64,000 nucleotides of DNA. Origin: Hymenobacter cavernae (GTDB lineage Bacteria; Bacteroidota; Bacteroidia; Cytophagales; Hymenobacteraceae). This document shows positions 52,775-62,572 of the stretch, piece by piece (the stretch's first letter is position 1; the number at the start of each line of letters is the position of its first letter). The DNA lies in the NCBI RefSeq assembly GCF_014641455.1, contig NZ_BMHT01000010.1, positions 52,156-116,155 of the forward strand, written 5' to 3'. The notes beneath the pieces were generated by a model. That model was not told the DNA's origin and made no database searches. It worked only from the letters and a program-made list of their open reading frames with translations. Position numbers and translations under genes: made by a program.

Positions 52775-53470
52775 ATGCCAACTCCTCAACTCATTGCCTT
52801 CGACGCCGACGACACGCTGTGGCCCAACCAGCCCCACTTCGACTACGCCGAGGCCCAGCTCGCCGCCCTGCTCGCCCACTACGCCGACTCCGACACCCTA
52901 GGTAAGCGCTTCTACGAAGTGTGGCAGCAGAACATGCACCTGTTTGGCTACGGTGCCAAGTCGTTTATGCTCAGTATGATCGAAACGGTGATTCAGCTCA
53001 CCGACGGCACTGTAACCGGCACCGAGATTCAGCAGATTCTCGACTATGGCAAGCGCCTGCTGGATTTCCCCATTGAGCTGCTGCCGGGCGTTGAAGAGGT
53101 GCTGGCCGAGCTGAAACAGCGCGGCGTGCCGCTCATGCTGCTCACCAAAGGCGACCTGTTCGACCAGGAAAGCAAGCTGGCCCGCTCCGGCCTGGGCGAC
53201 TACTTCGACCACGTAGAAATCGTGAGTGAGAAGAACGAGGCCACGTACCAGCGCATCCTCACGCGCTACCAGGTGCTCCCCGCCGACTTCGTGATGGTGG
53301 GCAACTCGCTCAAATCCGACATTCTGCCCGTGGCAAAGCTAGGTGCGCGGGCCGTGCACGTTCCCTACCACGCCACCTGGGTGCACGAGGAAGTGCCCGC
53401 GGAAAAGCTGGCCGGTGTGCGGTTTGAGCGGGCTGAGTCGTTGCGGGAGGCGTTGGGGTATTTGGGGTAG
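52775..53470 (+). CDS. HAD-family hydrolase
   Basis: This 231-residue protein has the HAD nucleophile motif FDADDTLW (Asp with second Asp two later), motif II LLTKGDLF and motif III-IV VMVGNSLKSDILPVAKLGA. The cap sits between (LAALLAHYADSDTLGK). It probably acts on a phosphorylated metabolite in the cytoplasm. The promoter must lie in the 102 bases to the divergent CAT-like gene. Confidence 0.92.
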   Translation: MPTPQLIAFDADDTLWPNQPHFDYAEAQLAALLAHYADSDTLGKRFYEVWQQNMHLFGYGAKSFMLSMIETVIQLTDGTVTGTEIQQILDYGKRLLDFPIELLPGVEEVLAELKQRGVPLMLLTKGDLFDQESKLARSGLGDYFDHVEIVSEKNEATYQRILTRYQVLPADFVMVGNSLKSDILPVAKLGARAVHVPYHATWVHEEVPAEKLAGVRFERAESLREALGYLG

Positions 53471-53675
53471 AGAGATACCTACTCGCTTGAGTAACAGTAT
53501 TTTTGCTATTTTATATAATTTATTTTAGTTTCTATTGAACAAACTTGATTGTCAATACAAAACAAGCATAATTAGCTTGCAGATGCTGCGGCAGAAGAAT
53601 TCGCGGAGGAACCGTCTTCTGTGTTCTAGGCTGTGGCGCTTGTAAAGTCTGTTTCACTATATCCACAAGAAAGCT

Positions 53676-54233
53676 ATGAACAAGCGCCTTGACGAGTTGA
53701 AACAAGAAATTAAGTTTCGGCCTGCTTCTATTGTAGTTGAGTTCAATAGCCAGAGTGAGTACGAGAAAGCGGTAGACCTCTATTGCCGTTTGCTTAATAG
53801 AAGAAACCCATATGGAGGCAAAAGGCCATATCCTTCTCCAACACCTTTCGCAGTAGGCGACTATAAAGAAGTAGAACTGCGTCTTGAGTTTGCAAACACA
53901 GGTGCACTTGCAAATAAGGTGGAAGTTTACTGGGAAATTCCCCAAGGAAGTCTCGAAGAAATTCATGACGCTCTATCTGATGAGAATTATTCTCGCATAG
54001 AGCCTCGACCAGGTACAGATTTACCACCTGACGATAATGAAACTAGGCGCATCCTCTTCAAAGACTACTCAGGCAACTTAGTTGGTCTAATTACCAATCC
54101 CCCTTTCCCTCGTGGCGATAGATTCAAGTGGTTGGAGTTGCTTTTAACAAGCTTGATCTCACTATTTCTTGGACTTGCGTTTGCTCCCAAGCTCACCGCA
54201 TTATTTAAAGCTTTACGTAAATCGAACCATTAA
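53676..54233 (+). CDS. Unknown C-terminally anchored protein in an AT-rich island
   Basis: This 185-residue protein has a soluble part with KFRPASIVVEFNSQSEYEKA and YKEVELRLEFANTGALANKVEV, suggesting a beta-sandwich. It ends with a single membrane helix (LELLLTSLISLFLGLAFA) and a short basic tail. No signal peptide is present, so the soluble part faces the cytoplasm. The region 53470-54310 is clearly AT-richer than its neighbours and has no CCTAGG site, so it may have come by transfer. Family unknown. Confidence 0.6.
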   Translation: MNKRLDELKQEIKFRPASIVVEFNSQSEYEKAVDLYCRLLNRRNPYGGKRPYPSPTPFAVGDYKEVELRLEFANTGALANKVEVYWEIPQGSLEEIHDALSDENYSRIEPRPGTDLPPDDNETRRILFKDYSGNLVGLITNPPFPRGDRFKWLELLLTSLISLFLGLAFAPKLTALFKALRKSNH

Positions 54234-54318
54234 CAATTAAGTATAGAGAAGGGTAACACATTCTTTTTCAGGGTGGCGATTGTTGAAAGTGCAGGTCTAG
54301 CTCAAATAAAGCTTTCTT

Positions 54319-56469
54319 ATGAAACGCTGGCTTGCTTTGTTCTGGGTGTTGAGCTTACTACGTGTCGAGCCACTGAAAGCCCAGACGCGAGCAGCCGATA
54401 GCCTGCGGACCTTGCTCAACAAAGCGACCCAAGCCGATACCACGCGTGTGCGCCGGCTGCAATCGTTGTCGAATGAACTACTGGCGACTGACCTGCCCCA
54501 AGCCGTTACGCTGCTCAAAGAAGCTCTCACGCTAAGCCAACGTATTCACGATCAGCGTGGGGAAGGTCGTGCATTGATCAGCCTAGGTACGGCTGCACGA
54601 CTAGAAGCTGACTACCCTCAGGCGCGGCGCTACACGCAACAGGCACAAGCGTTGTTCAGGCGCCGCAACGACCGAAAAGGACTGGGTAAGGTTCATTTGC
54701 AGTTGAGTCTGATTGAGATGATTCAGGAGAATCTTGCGCCAGCCCTGCGTGCGGCTCTTCAGGGCTTGCCTTATGCTGAGCAAGCCGGCGACCATGCGAC
54801 CCAAGCTCAACTGCAATTTGTGTTGGGAAGCATCTACGTTAAACTGGAGAACTACCAGGAAGCTTTACCGGTGCTACAGGCCACGCTACGGAATGGCGAA
54901 AAGCTAGGAGATGAGTATGTAGTAGCCGCTACGCTGGAACTGCTGGGGAATACGTACCAAATGTTAAAAGATTGGCCGAAGGCGCTGACCTATTTTCGGC
55001 GGGCCGTTCAACTAAATCAACGGCTGGGAGATGTGCGTAGCGCCACAGGGAACGAGGCGAAAGTAGCCGAACTATACGAGCAGCAGGGCAGCTATAAGCA
55101 GGCATTGATGCATGGATTTCGAGCAAGAAATTCCGCACGAGCAAACAAGGATACGTACAACCTACCAGCCGCAGAGCTGACGCTAGCTAAGGTTTATCTA
55201 GCCTCTGGGAACGTTGATAGCGCTATCATCCTGGCTCGGCGAAGCTTTGATATAAGCCAGCGCACGCATAGCAACGAGTATCTGCGCAACGCCAGCAACG
55301 TGCTGGCTCAAGCTTATGCCCGACGCCGCGACTTTGCCCAAGCCTATCGTTACCAAAGCCTGTGGGTTGCTTACCGAGACTCTGTTTCCGGCGAAGAAAC
55401 CCAACGCAAAACCAGCGCCTTACGCTACGGCTACGAGCTGGATAAGAAGCAGGCTCAGATTGCATTACTCAACAAAAAGCGGCAGCTGCAACGTCAGCAG
55501 TTGTACGGTTTGCTGGCCGGGCTAGGTGGCGTGCTGCTGCTGGCGGGGCTGCTGCTGCGCAACATCTTGCTCAAGCAGCGCATTAATCAACACCTAAAAG
55601 AAAAGAACAGCCAGATAGCAGCCCAGCGCGACGCCCTCGATCGAACGCTGGTGGAGCTGCGCGCCACGCAGAACCAGCTGGTGCAGCGCGAGAAAATGGC
55701 TTCGCTGGGGGAGCTGACCGCGGGTGTGGCGCACGAAATTCAGAACCCGCTGAACTTCGTGACCAACTTCTCCGACCTGAACGCCGAGCTGATGACGGAG
55801 CTAGGGGAGGAGCTGGCGAAGGAGCCTTTATCGGTGGGCGGTAAGGAAGCCATCGACCAGCTGATGCAGGATCTAGCTCAGAATCACACCAAGATTCACC
55901 AGCACGGCCGCCGCGCCGACCGCATCGTGAAGAGCATGCTGGAGCACTCGCGGGCAAGCCAGGGTCAGCGCCAGGCCACCAACCTCAACGCGCTGGTAGA
56001 GGAAAGTCTGCGCCTGGCTTACCACGGCGAGCAAGTGAGAAACAAGGAGTTTCAGGCGACCCTCACCACCAAGCTCGACCCCGGCCTGGAAGCCATGCAG
56101 GTGGTACCGCAAGACCTGAGCCGGGTGCTGCTGAACCTGCTCACCAACGCCTTTTATGCCGTGGCCGAAAAGCGCCGGCAAGAGGGCGAGGGGTTTCAGC
56201 CGGAAGTGTGCGTGCAAACCCAGCGCACGGATAAGCACGTCTGTATTCGGGTGCGCGACAATGGGAACGGCATTCCGGCCGCCGTGCGGGAAAAAATATT
56301 CCAGCCTTTTTTCACGACCAAACCCACCGGCGAAGGCACCGGCCTAGGTTTGTCGCTCAGCTACGACATCGTTACGAAAGGCCACGGCGGCACGCTCAGC
56401 GTTGAAAGTCAGGAAGGTCAGGGCACGGAATTCACCATCTGCCTGCCCGCCGAGGAGAGCGTTAGTTAA
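54319..56469 (+). CDS. TPR-containing sensor histidine kinase
   Basis: This 716-residue protein has a signal peptide (LALFWVLSLLRVEPLKAQ). About seven TPR-like repeats follow (residues about 40-340, e.g. ALTYFRRAVQLNQRLGDV), then one membrane helix at about 397-418 (LAGLGGVLLLAGLLLRNILL). A coiled coil leads to a HisKA box MASLGELTAGVAHEIQNPLN. The ATPase domain has VRDNGNGIPAAVREKIFQPF and GTGLGLSLSYDIV. The TPRs are periplasmic and sense an unknown protein ligand. No response regulator gene is next to it. Confidence 0.92.
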   Translation: MKRWLALFWVLSLLRVEPLKAQTRAADSLRTLLNKATQADTTRVRRLQSLSNELLATDLPQAVTLLKEALTLSQRIHDQRGEGRALISLGTAARLEADYPQARRYTQQAQALFRRRNDRKGLGKVHLQLSLIEMIQENLAPALRAALQGLPYAEQAGDHATQAQLQFVLGSIYVKLENYQEALPVLQATLRNGEKLGDEYVVAATLELLGNTYQMLKDWPKALTYFRRAVQLNQRLGDVRSATGNEAKVAELYEQQGSYKQALMHGFRARNSARANKDTYNLPAAELTLAKVYLASGNVDSAIILARRSFDISQRTHSNEYLRNASNVLAQAYARRRDFAQAYRYQSLWVAYRDSVSGEETQRKTSALRYGYELDKKQAQIALLNKKRQLQRQQLYGLLAGLGGVLLLAGLLLRNILLKQRINQHLKEKNSQIAAQRDALDRTLVELRATQNQLVQREKMASLGELTAGVAHEIQNPLNFVTNFSDLNAELMTELGEELAKEPLSVGGKEAIDQLMQDLAQNHTKIHQHGRRADRIVKSMLEHSRASQGQRQATNLNALVEESLRLAYHGEQVRNKEFQATLTTKLDPGLEAMQVVPQDLSRVLLNLLTNAFYAVAEKRRQEGEGFQPEVCVQTQRTDKHVCIRVRDNGNGIPAAVREKIFQPFFTTKPTGEGTGLGLSLSYDIVTKGHGGTLSVESQEGQGTEFTICLPAEESVS

Positions 56470-56516
56470 ACGGCGCTGGTATAATTTGTTGATTTATTTA
56501 GTTTTATTCTATAAGT

Positions 56517-56550
56517 TATAAGCCCGTCCTGACCTAGGTCGGGGCTTATA
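56517..56550. terminator. Terminator-like hairpin containing ACCTAGGT
   Basis: Outer arms TATAAGCCC and GGGCTTATA plus inner GACCTAGGTC make a hairpin about 50 bases past the histidine kinase stop. The rest of the 283-base space to the next gene has no other feature except a second ACCTAGGT near 56707. Confidence 0.7.
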
Positions 56551-56751
56551 CAAATGGTTTCGCTAAGTGGTGCGCTGCTGATGACGAACGATAAAACGGA
56601 GGCACAGGCAGGCTGCAAACCGAGTAGGTAGTCAGGTGCTTCCGAGGCTCCGGTGTCGGCGCGTGCTACTTGCCAGCGCCTGATCTTCAACTAACTAGCG
56701 CTGGCTACCTAGGTTACTATCGGTTGGGTTTACCTGAATTTACGGGCTGCG

Positions 56752-57726
56752 ATGTTGCTCCAGCATCTTATTCCTGCGCGCTTCCGCACCAGAATGGCTG
56801 CCCGGCAACGCCTTCGGGCGTCCGTCACGGAAGCGGCGGATGCAAGTCGAAGCAGTTTTTGGGCCCGGCATGAGGTGCGGCAGTTCCTGCTGCATGGCCT
56901 GTTGCTGCTGGCAGGGGTGTTTTCAGCGGCCCTGGGTCTGAAAGGCTTCCTGCTGCCCAACGAATTCATCGACGGCGGTGTGACTGGCATAGCCTTGATT
57001 ATCAATCAGCTGACGGGCGTGTCGTTGTCGCTGCTGATTCTGCTGCTCAACATTCCCTTCGTCATTCTGGGCTACTACCACCTGGGGCGCAAGTTTGCCC
57101 TCAAAACTCTGCTGACGCTGCTGGCGCTGGCCGGGGCGCTGCTGCTGGTGTCGGTGCCGCCCCTCACCCAGGATCGGCTGCTGATTGCCGTATTTGGCGG
57201 CTTTTTCCTCGGGGTCGGCGTTGGGCTGGCCATGCGGGGCGGTGGCGTGCTGGACGGCACCGAAATCCTGGCCGTCTATCTTTCGCGCCGAATGCCGGCT
57301 TCTATTGGTGATATAGTATTGATTATCAACGTGCTGATTTTCGGGGTGGCCGCCTGGCTGCTGTCGGTAGAAACGGCCTTGTATTCGATCCTGACGTATT
57401 TGTCGGCGGCCAAAACCGTCGATTTCATCCTGGTAGGCATCGAGGAATACACGGGCCTGACGGTTATGTCCTTCCACAGCACCGAAATCCGGCAGATGAT
57501 AACCGACAAGCTGCGGCGCGGCGCGACGGTATACGAATGCACCCAGGGCTTCGGCTCGCACGGCCACCAGCACCTCAAAATGGAGGCGGTGTTCACGATT
57601 ATCACCCGGCTGGAGGTCGTCAACGTGACGGATGAAATCTACAAAATTGATCCGCAGGCGTTTATTTATACCCAGAGTATCAGCGACATGAAGGGCGGCC
57701 TGATCAAGAAGCGCGCCTTGCACTAA
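56752..57726 (+). CDS. YitT-family membrane protein with DUF2179 domain
   Basis: This 324-residue protein has six hydrophobic segments (residues about 45-215; for example FLLHGLLLLAGVFSAALGLK, GGVLDGTEILAVYLS) as in YitT/UPF0750 proteins. A C-terminal DUF2179 regulatory domain follows (RRGATVYECTQGFGSHGH, FIYTQSISDMKGG). The first 40 residues are polar and probably not conserved; a later start is possible. Transported substrate is unknown. Confidence 0.88.
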   Translation: MLLQHLIPARFRTRMAARQRLRASVTEAADASRSSFWARHEVRQFLLHGLLLLAGVFSAALGLKGFLLPNEFIDGGVTGIALIINQLTGVSLSLLILLLNIPFVILGYYHLGRKFALKTLLTLLALAGALLLVSVPPLTQDRLLIAVFGGFFLGVGVGLAMRGGGVLDGTEILAVYLSRRMPASIGDIVLIINVLIFGVAAWLLSVETALYSILTYLSAAKTVDFILVGIEEYTGLTVMSFHSTEIRQMITDKLRRGATVYECTQGFGSHGHQHLKMEAVFTIITRLEVVNVTDEIYKIDPQAFIYTQSISDMKGGLIKKRALH

Positions 57727-57783
57727 CCTAGGTTTAGCTGGCCCTCCACTTCATCCAAGCCTTGCTCACGCGAAAGAATTCCC

Positions 57784-59415
57784 ATGGAACAAGGATGCGG
57801 TTTTCTGGCAATACTAACGGGCGCAACAAAGGCGGGATATTCGTCTTTTACGGCTCATCTGCTGCTGGACTTCAACTTGTCTGGGGCTGGTAATCTGCTA
57901 CTTGCGGGGCTAGGTGCGCTGCTGCTAATAGCGTTGCGCTGGTGGTGGCGAGCGTCCCGAACGCCCCACCGGCCGGCGAAAAGAACAACTGGTGTTCGGG
58001 CCCCGGAGACACCTAGGTATGAACGTGATAATTCTGAAGCAGAACCCGAAAACAGCGACACGGATGATGGAAAGCCGGACCCCAGGCTGATTCGGGAGCT
58101 GCTTACTGCTCTTCAGGTGAAAGCCGAGCGGGAAGCCGCCACCGATAAACTCGTACGACTGGGGCCGGTCGTGCTGCCGCTGCTCGGCGAAGCCCTGACC
58201 CAGGAAACCGACGAGCACCGGGCGCAGCCGCTGGCAAACCTGTGCGTCCGCCTAGGTACGCCCGCGGCCCGACAGCTGCTGGTAGACCTGGCTCCGAAGG
58301 TCAGCTTGCCCGCCCGGGCTGCCATCGTGCAGGCGCTGAGTTCTTTTGCCTCGGTGCCCACCGATGCGCCGGTGTTTCATCGGCTGGTGGAGGAAGAGCT
58401 GCGGCTGGCCCAGCACCTGCTGCACGGTATGATCGGGGCCGACGCGGAGCTGCGCCACGCCCTGCACTACGAGCTAGGACAGGGTCGGCAGCGCCTGCTC
58501 GGCTTGTTGCTGCAAGTGTACGAGCGGCCCTTGCTGCTGGAGGCCCGGCGCACGCTGGCGCGCACCACCGGCAAGCAACAGGTCAATGCCCTGAAAAGCC
58601 TGAAAAATCTGCTGCCCCGGCCGCTTTATGAAGGGTTGGAGGCGCTGGTGGAGGGCGGCCACTCGCGGGCCAAAGCCCAGCTGCTGGATGAGGTGCTAGG
58701 TCCGCTCACGGCCTCCGAGCCCCTGATTACCACAATCGTGCGCCGGGGCACGGCGGCCTTCACCGCCTGGACGCTCGGCGTGGCGCTGCGGCAGTGGCAT
58801 CCGCAGCCCGCCACGGTGCTGCACCTGTACCCGCACCTGTTCAGCCCGGATCTGCTGGTGCAGGAAAGTGCCCGCGCGGTGGTGCAGCGGCTGCCCGTGC
58901 AGCGCCCCGCCGCCTACGACGTTCTTCTGGCTGAATATCCGTCACTTACTTCCCAGCTTATGGCTACCCAACCAACGGACGCCTGCACGTCGGCGCTGGA
59001 GCGTGTGCGCATGTTAAAAGGCACCGCCCTTTTTGCCGACACCCCCGAAAACGTGCTGGCGGCCATCATGCCCATTATGAAGGAAGTTTCCTTCGCGCCG
59101 GAGCAGGAGATTTTTGGGAAAGGCGCGCTCGGAACTTCGCTTTTTATCATCTGCGAGGGCGAGGTCGGCATCGTCAATGGCGCGCAGCAGCTCGCTTCCT
59201 TCCACTCAGGCGACTTTTTCGGCGAGCTGGCCCTGCTCGATGCTCAGCCGCGCTCGGCTACGGCCGTGGCGCACGGCCACGTAACGGCTCTGCGCCTCGA
59301 TCAGGAAGATTTTTATGAGGTAATGGCCGAACGCAGCGAGGTTCTGCGCACTATTCTGCGGGTGTTGTGTCAGCGCCTGCGCCGACAAAACGAGCAGCTG
59401 CAAGTGCAGCAGTAA
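57784..59415 (+). CDS. HEAT-like repeat protein with C-terminal cyclic-nucleotide-binding domain
   Basis: This 543-residue protein has one N-terminal hydrophobic helix (LLLAGLGALLLIALRWWW), an acidic disordered linker, and HEAT/ARM-like helical repeats (about 100-400). The C-terminal cNMP domain (about 415-540) has the phosphate-binding cassette FFGELALLDAQPRSATA with Glu and Arg, as in cAMP-binding CRP/PKA-type domains. No HTH follows, so it is not a CRP regulator. HEAT-cNMP tails are known behind ADP/ATP carrier-like permeases in Bacteroidota; here the permease is missing and only one helix remains. It would dock cAMP signals to a membrane partner. Confidence 0.83.
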   Translation: MEQGCGFLAILTGATKAGYSSFTAHLLLDFNLSGAGNLLLAGLGALLLIALRWWWRASRTPHRPAKRTTGVRAPETPRYERDNSEAEPENSDTDDGKPDPRLIRELLTALQVKAEREAATDKLVRLGPVVLPLLGEALTQETDEHRAQPLANLCVRLGTPAARQLLVDLAPKVSLPARAAIVQALSSFASVPTDAPVFHRLVEEELRLAQHLLHGMIGADAELRHALHYELGQGRQRLLGLLLQVYERPLLLEARRTLARTTGKQQVNALKSLKNLLPRPLYEGLEALVEGGHSRAKAQLLDEVLGPLTASEPLITTIVRRGTAAFTAWTLGVALRQWHPQPATVLHLYPHLFSPDLLVQESARAVVQRLPVQRPAAYDVLLAEYPSLTSQLMATQPTDACTSALERVRMLKGTALFADTPENVLAAIMPIMKEVSFAPEQEIFGKGALGTSLFIICEGEVGIVNGAQQLASFHSGDFFGELALLDAQPRSATAVAHGHVTALRLDQEDFYEVMAERSEVLRTILRVLCQRLRRQNEQLQVQQ

Positions 59416-59601
59416 CGAGGCAGGCCTGAAACCAAACCTGGGTGCAGTCAGACCTAGGTAGTCAGCCCTGCGAAAAACGTAGATCGGGCTTTTTAATGCC
59501 TGGTTGAGCTTGAGCGGTTAGATCGAAGGAAGCGTCCGGCGGCCCGTACTTTCCAGGCTAGCCTGCGTATCAGGTTGAAAATTAGCTTGAAACCCCTCCT
59601 G

Positions 59602-60699
59602 ATGAACGAGAATCCTAACAAACTTGAACTCCCTTTTTACGCCAAAGCGCCGCTGGTGCTGCTCGGCCTGGCCTTGCTCGTACTAACAATCTACCTGGCC
59701 GGCGACATCCTGTTTCCGCTGTTCTTCGCGGCCATCTTTGCCATCCTGCTGCTACCGATTGAGCAGTGGCTGCTCCGGCGCCGGGTGCCGGAGCTGCTGG
59801 CCATTACTCTGACGGTGCTGTTGGGAGTGGCGGTGCTGTTGGGCGTTATGTATTTTATCTACCTGCAAGCCGGGGAGCTAGCTTCGCAGATGCCGATGTT
59901 CAAAGCCAAGCTCTTGCAGACGCAGCGGGAGCTGGTAGGCTGGCTCGATGCGCGCTTCGGCATCACCAACCAGCGGCTGCTCGGTTGGTTGCAGCAAGCC
60001 ACCAGTCGCGCCACGGCGCTGGCGGTGCAGGCCCTCTCAACGGTGTCGGGGCTGCTGGTCGTCGTGACGTTGGTGCCGGTGTATATTTTTCTGCTGCTGC
60101 TGTACCGCGAGCGGCTGGTTAACTTTCTTATTCAGGTGTTTTCGGGCCGTAAGCACGACCCGGAAGTGGAGGAGGTGCTGCACGAAAGCAAAGGTACCAT
60201 CCAAAGCTACATGACCGGCCTGCTGATTGAAGGCGCCGTAGTGGCCGTACTCAATGTGGCCGGGTTGTTTATCCTGGGCATTCCATATGCCTTGCTGCTG
60301 GGCGTGTTGGGCGCCTTGCTGAACTTCATTCCCTATGTAGGCGGCCTGGTTGCCATTCTGCTGCCGGTGCTCATGGCCTTTGTCACCAAGCCTGGGTACC
60401 TCTATCCGCTGGGCGTGGTAGGGGTGTACATGGTCATTCAGTTTATCGACAATAACGTGCTGGTGCCGCGCATTGTGGCGGGCAAAGTGCAGGTAAACGC
60501 CCTGGCAGCCGTTGTGGGAGTGCTGGTTGGCAATTCCATCGGCGGCATACCCGGTATGTTTCTGGCGCTGCCGGGCATGGCCATCCTCAAGATTATCTTC
60601 GACCGAATTGAGGCGCTGAAACCCTGGGGCCTGCTGCTCGGCGACGACGACCGACCACGTAAAGTCAAAGACAACAACAGCGAAAAAGTGCTGACCTAG
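59602..60699 (+). CDS. AI-2E family transporter (YdgG/PerM-like)
   Basis: This protein of about 365 residues starts at the ATG at 59602 (MNENPNKLELPF); a TTG at 59575 would add nine residues. It has about eight membrane helices in the AI-2E layout: LVLLGLALLVLTIYLAGDIL, FAAIFAILLLPIEQWLLRRR, a loop, then VGGLVAILLPVLMAFVTKPG and the conserved QFIDNNVLVPRIVAGKVQVN near the end. The family includes TqsA and PerM; the substrate cannot be deduced. Confidence 0.9.
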   Translation: MNENPNKLELPFYAKAPLVLLGLALLVLTIYLAGDILFPLFFAAIFAILLLPIEQWLLRRRVPELLAITLTVLLGVAVLLGVMYFIYLQAGELASQMPMFKAKLLQTQRELVGWLDARFGITNQRLLGWLQQATSRATALAVQALSTVSGLLVVVTLVPVYIFLLLLYRERLVNFLIQVFSGRKHDPEVEEVLHESKGTIQSYMTGLLIEGAVVAVLNVAGLFILGIPYALLLGVLGALLNFIPYVGGLVAILLPVLMAFVTKPGYLYPLGVVGVYMVIQFIDNNVLVPRIVAGKVQVNALAAVVGVLVGNSIGGIPGMFLALPGMAILKIIFDRIEALKPWGLLLGDDDRPRKVKDNNSEKVLT

Positions 60700-60726
60700 G
60701 TTTCAGGATAGCGGCCGACAACAGTT

Positions 60727-60881
60727 GCATCTCTACCGCTTTTACCAGAACGTCATTCCGACAACAGAAGGAATCTCGCGTGCGGTCGTTGCGGTAGTAA
60801 TTCCTTTTATCAGGTTTGCCATTGCACGCGAGATGTCTCCCGTTGGTCGACATGACGTTCTGGCAAAAGCGGTAGAGATGC
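60727..60881. repeat. Long inverted repeat, family B copy 2
   Basis: Arms of about 57 bp (outer GCATCTCTACCGCTTTT, inner AATCTCGCGTGC) with some mismatches enclose about 40 bases. The inner part matches 32217-32326; the outer about 22 bp of each arm are additional. Directly after it comes CTTCGACAAGCTCAGCACGAC, related to family C wording. Confidence 0.85.
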
Positions 60882-60937
60882 TTCGACAAGCTCAGCACGA
60901 CGGTCTTGTTGGTTTAATATTCAGCTGTCTAGGCAAG

Positions 60938-62320
60938 TTACTTGCCCTTCTCCTTGTACGTCCGCTTCAGCCACGATTCCGGTACGGGCACAATGCAGAT
61001 ATTCATCGACTTATTATCTGCCGACAGCATCGCTGACTGAATCTGAATGCGGGTGCCGTCGGGGCTGAATGTGGGGTGGGGGTGGTCGGCGGCGGTTTCC
61101 TTGTGGCCGGTGGTCAGCATAAGCATCTCGTGCGTCTGCCGGTCGATGAGGTAGAGGCTGCGTGAGAAGTCGTCGCCGACGGCAAAGCGACCATCAGCTG
61201 AGCCGCTTACGTGCCACAGGCCGCTGCCGCTCGGTGTTTGGCCGGCAATGGTCACCTCGCGGGTGCGCAGGTTCACGATACCTAGGCCGGTCGGTTTTTC
61301 GCGGGTGCCCGATTCGCCCCAGCCGGCTTCCTGACCGGGGTTACGTGGGTCGCTGGCTTGGTTGCTGGCCGTCGCGCCATCTTTGTTGAAGTTGATTTTG
61401 CGGTGTCCCATCAAGGCAAACGCCACCTCATCGCGCGTAATTACGGCCTCGTGCGTCACCCATTCGTAGCTGGCTTCCGGGTAGAGCGGGCGCAGGCCCG
61501 AGCCGTCGGCCAGCACCGTCCAGGTGCGTTGGGGCGACTTGCCGCCGGTTTCCCAGCAAAATACAATTTCGCCCGGCACCCACGGGTTCGTCTGAACGTG
61601 CCCGATCTGGAACGGCACCGACACGACGTGCTTGAACTCGCCGGTTTTCAGGTTCATGCTGGCCAGTCCTGCCGGTCCTGCACCCATGTTTCGCGGCCCA
61701 AAGTTGCTCTCAATCTTGGTATTAGCAGCTAGGTGCTTGGCAGCTTCGGCCTTGCCGACCCGGAAATATACTACGTCTTCGTTGGCATCCAGGGCCATGT
61801 CGCCGCCGGCACCCATTTCGGGCGGGGTGGTGCCGCACACGCGCTGGTAAACGCTGGGAGCCTGCATCTTACCGGCTTTGCTGTCGGCAAACACCTTCGC
61901 TAGGTCTACCTCGATAATCTGCACGCTGGTGGCCGGATTTTCGCGGGTGGTGCCGGCCGGGTTGCGCATGAAGTACAGCTTCATCGACTTGCGCCCAATA
62001 TTGAGCATGCCGGTGTAGCCGCCCTCCGTTACCTGCACCATCTCGCCGGTTTTCTCGTTCACCGCCATGGCCTCGCCCGGCACCCGCCCGGAGCGAAAGA
62101 TGAGCCAGTGCCCATCCGAAGTCCACTGATTATGCGTCTGGTAGATCTTCGAGTCGCCGCTGGGGGTGCTCGTGAGGAAAGTGAGCATGGTGCCCGTTAC
62201 GGGGTCCTTCACCACTTTGCGCTCCGAGGGAAAGCGCTTGCCGATTTGGGCGGCGGCCGGAGTTGCCAGCAGAGCGGCCGCACTCAGCGCCGCAAGCAGC
62301 AAAGTAGATTTCAGTTTCAT
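60938..62320 (-). CDS. Oligogalacturonate lyase (PL22 family)
   Basis: This 460-residue protein has a signal peptide (LLLAALSAAALLATPAAAQ) and a seven-bladed propeller with PL22 marks: QTHNQWTSDGHWLIFRS, NFGPRNMGAGPAGLASM, PYQIGH-type FQIGHVQTNPWVPGEIVF, then EWVTHEAVITRDEVAFALMG and a late HPHPTFSPDGTRIQIQS. PL22 enzymes split oligogalacturonides into 5-keto-4-deoxyuronate in a metal-dependent way with His and Asn ligands. It extends the pectin theme (GH28, GH106-like) but is more than 30 kb away from them. Confidence 0.87.
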   Translation of the reverse strand: MKLKSTLLLAALSAAALLATPAAAQIGKRFPSERKVVKDPVTGTMLTFLTSTPSGDSKIYQTHNQWTSDGHWLIFRSGRVPGEAMAVNEKTGEMVQVTEGGYTGMLNIGRKSMKLYFMRNPAGTTRENPATSVQIIEVDLAKVFADSKAGKMQAPSVYQRVCGTTPPEMGAGGDMALDANEDVVYFRVGKAEAAKHLAANTKIESNFGPRNMGAGPAGLASMNLKTGEFKHVVSVPFQIGHVQTNPWVPGEIVFCWETGGKSPQRTWTVLADGSGLRPLYPEASYEWVTHEAVITRDEVAFALMGHRKINFNKDGATASNQASDPRNPGQEAGWGESGTREKPTGLGIVNLRTREVTIAGQTPSGSGLWHVSGSADGRFAVGDDFSRSLYLIDRQTHEMLMLTTGHKETAADHPHPTFSPDGTRIQIQSAMLSADNKSMNICIVPVPESWLKRTYKEKGK

Positions 62321-62572
62321 GGTGGTTTTGGGGAGCTAGGTTTGGGCAACAGGTTTCGCGGGTACCGGCAACTGCCTTTGTACCAGCATTTCAAGGACGC
62401 CAGATTGGCGGGGTGCTCCATCCTGCACCCTCCTGTTAGGAGTGGCTTGCCTTCGGGCCAGGAACTGACGGCTGAGCGCCAACGGCAAACTTCGCTTCCG
62501 CGAAAGGAAACTATTTCTTCCGGGCTACTCGTATGCAAGTCAGTACGTTATAAAGTAGCAAAACAGTGTGCT

